DNA of 7,266 nt, taken from Crocinitomicaceae bacterium. GTDB taxonomy: Bacteria > Bacteroidota > Bacteroidia > Flavobacteriales_D > Crocinitomicaceae. The stretch covers positions 1 through 7,266 of the forward strand of contig JAHEMP010000111.1 of NCBI GenBank assembly GCA_024643585.1, written 5' to 3'. Below, one piece after another: positions 6,869 to 7,266 of this stretch. Each line of letters begins with the position of its first letter. Within the stretch, counting starts at the first letter, position 1. The notes beneath the pieces were generated by a model that was not told the origin of the DNA, did not search any database, and saw nothing but the letters and a program-made list of their open reading frames with translations. The position numbers and the translations under genes are program-made.

Positions 6869-7117
6869 TTATTCTTTTTCTGTGCTTTTTGGCTTACGCA
6901 TGATGGCGTAAATGATTACCACGTAACCGGCAACTATTAACATGGGAGCGATTGTAATTCGAGTTGTACTAAACAGTGCCTCCGCATCAAACTTCGTTGG
7001 GTCGTCTGTTCCTCCTCCTATCATTAAAATAAAGCCAAGCATATTGATAGCAAGACCAATCAATAGCAAACGATAATTTTCCGGACGGAAGGCAAATTGC
7101 GGTTTAATTTTATCCAT
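6869..7117 (-). CDS. DUF3098 family small membrane protein
   Basis: An 82-residue protein with two predicted membrane helices (about 16-36, YRLLLIGLAINMLGFILMIG, and about 55-73, TIAPMLIVAGYVVIIYAIM). The cytoplasmic-looking N-terminus has QFAFRPENY, and the connecting loop carries DDPTKFDAEALFSTTRI, matching the DUF3098 pattern of Bacteroidota as I know it. The C-terminus is charged (RKPKSTEKE). The function is unknown. It starts 10 bp after the ftsX stop and ends 9 bp before uppP. This order between ftsX and uppP recurs in the phylum, which hints at a link to FtsX or envelope growth, but that is guilt by association only. Confidence 0.88.
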   Translation of the reverse strand: MDKIKPQFAFRPENYRLLLIGLAINMLGFILMIGGGTDDPTKFDAEALFSTTRITIAPMLIVAGYVVIIYAIMRKPKSTEKE

Positions 7118-7127
7118 ATTTAATTTT

Positions 7128-7266
7128 TTAGTACAAATCGTCCAATTTCATGCGCAAATACTTGCTGAGCGCGAAATAGGTAGAGACAAATGTAATAATT
7201 ACTCCTATGACCACCAAACTCGCGAAGATAAAGGCGAAGGTATATGCGTCAAAACTAATTTCAACG
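7128..7266 (-). CDS. ftsX: Cell division protein FtsX, C-terminal end (partial)
   Basis: The - strand frame is open from the window edge to TAA (7130-7128) and gives 45 complete residues. They hold the last membrane helix (FAFIFASLVVIGVIITFVS) followed by the tail STYFALSKYLRMKLDDLY. The K-Y-L-R-M-K-L-D-D-L-Y ending is characteristic of Bacteroidota FtsX, the permease-like partner of FtsE that controls peptidoglycan hydrolases at division. It is too short to show on its own, so the call rests on this tail plus the DUF3098-uppP-truB context. The rest of the gene is beyond the right edge. Confidence 0.8.
   Translation of the reverse strand, partial: VEISFDAYTFAFIFASLVVIGVIITFVSTYFALSKYLRMKLDDLY

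Larger units (their letters stand above)
5364..7266 (-). other. ftsX - DUF3098 - uppP - truB operon
   Basis: Four genes lie on one strand with gaps of 10 bp, 9 bp and a 4-bp overlap, and no room for internal promoters or terminators. They probably share one transcript started upstream of ftsX, outside the window. The order is a conserved Bacteroidota arrangement linking division, lipid carrier recycling and tRNA modification. Confidence 0.85.

Noticed and set aside
6710..6940. 76-codon + strand open frame across the uppP/DUF3098 junction
   Set aside because: It is antisense to two genes with strong family motifs, and the translation looks random.

Overview
The window looks like chromosomal DNA of a Bacteroidota bacterium, most likely order Flavobacteriales. 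The evidence is a secreted protein with a type IX secretion system (T9SS) type B sorting domain, Asn/Thr/Ser-rich adhesin-like proteins, the gene order ftsX - DUF3098 - uppP - truB typical of this phylum, a TruB without a PUA domain, A/T-rich leaders without clear Shine-Dalgarno sequences, and a TAnnTTTG-type promoter box. A family such as Crocinitomicaceae is possible but is only a guess.

Layout: Positions 2-3349 (+) hold the 3' part of a very large gene for a surface or secreted protein made of tandem Ig-like beta-sandwich repeats of about 95 residues. Eleven complete repeats and the end of a twelfth are present; the start lies outside the window. A perfect 30-bp palindrome (3367-3396) in the 68-bp gap acts as a shared terminator with the convergent gene. 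Positions 3418-5283 (-) encode a 621-residue T9SS cargo protein: signal peptide, an Ig/PKD-like domain that appears to be split by an inserted jelly-roll domain, a second Ig/PKD-like domain, a SprB-like repeat, a PKD domain, a proline-rich linker and a CHU_C type B C-terminal domain.

Positions 5364-7266 (-) are a compact envelope/housekeeping operon, read right to left: the 3' end of ftsX (divisome/peptidoglycan-hydrolase control), a small two-helix DUF3098 membrane protein, uppP (undecaprenyl-diphosphate phosphatase, lipid carrier recycling) and truB (tRNA U55 pseudouridine synthase). Gaps are 10 and 9 bp, followed by a 4-bp ATGA overlap.

The operon is ordinary core genome. The two large secreted proteins are the accessory part. 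I found no dramatic new system, no mobile element, no CRISPR array and no RNA gene. The observations most worth checking are the paired cysteines confined to three consecutive Ig repeats, the domain-within-a-domain in the T9SS cargo, and the lack of a recognisable T9SS tail on the giant repeat protein.
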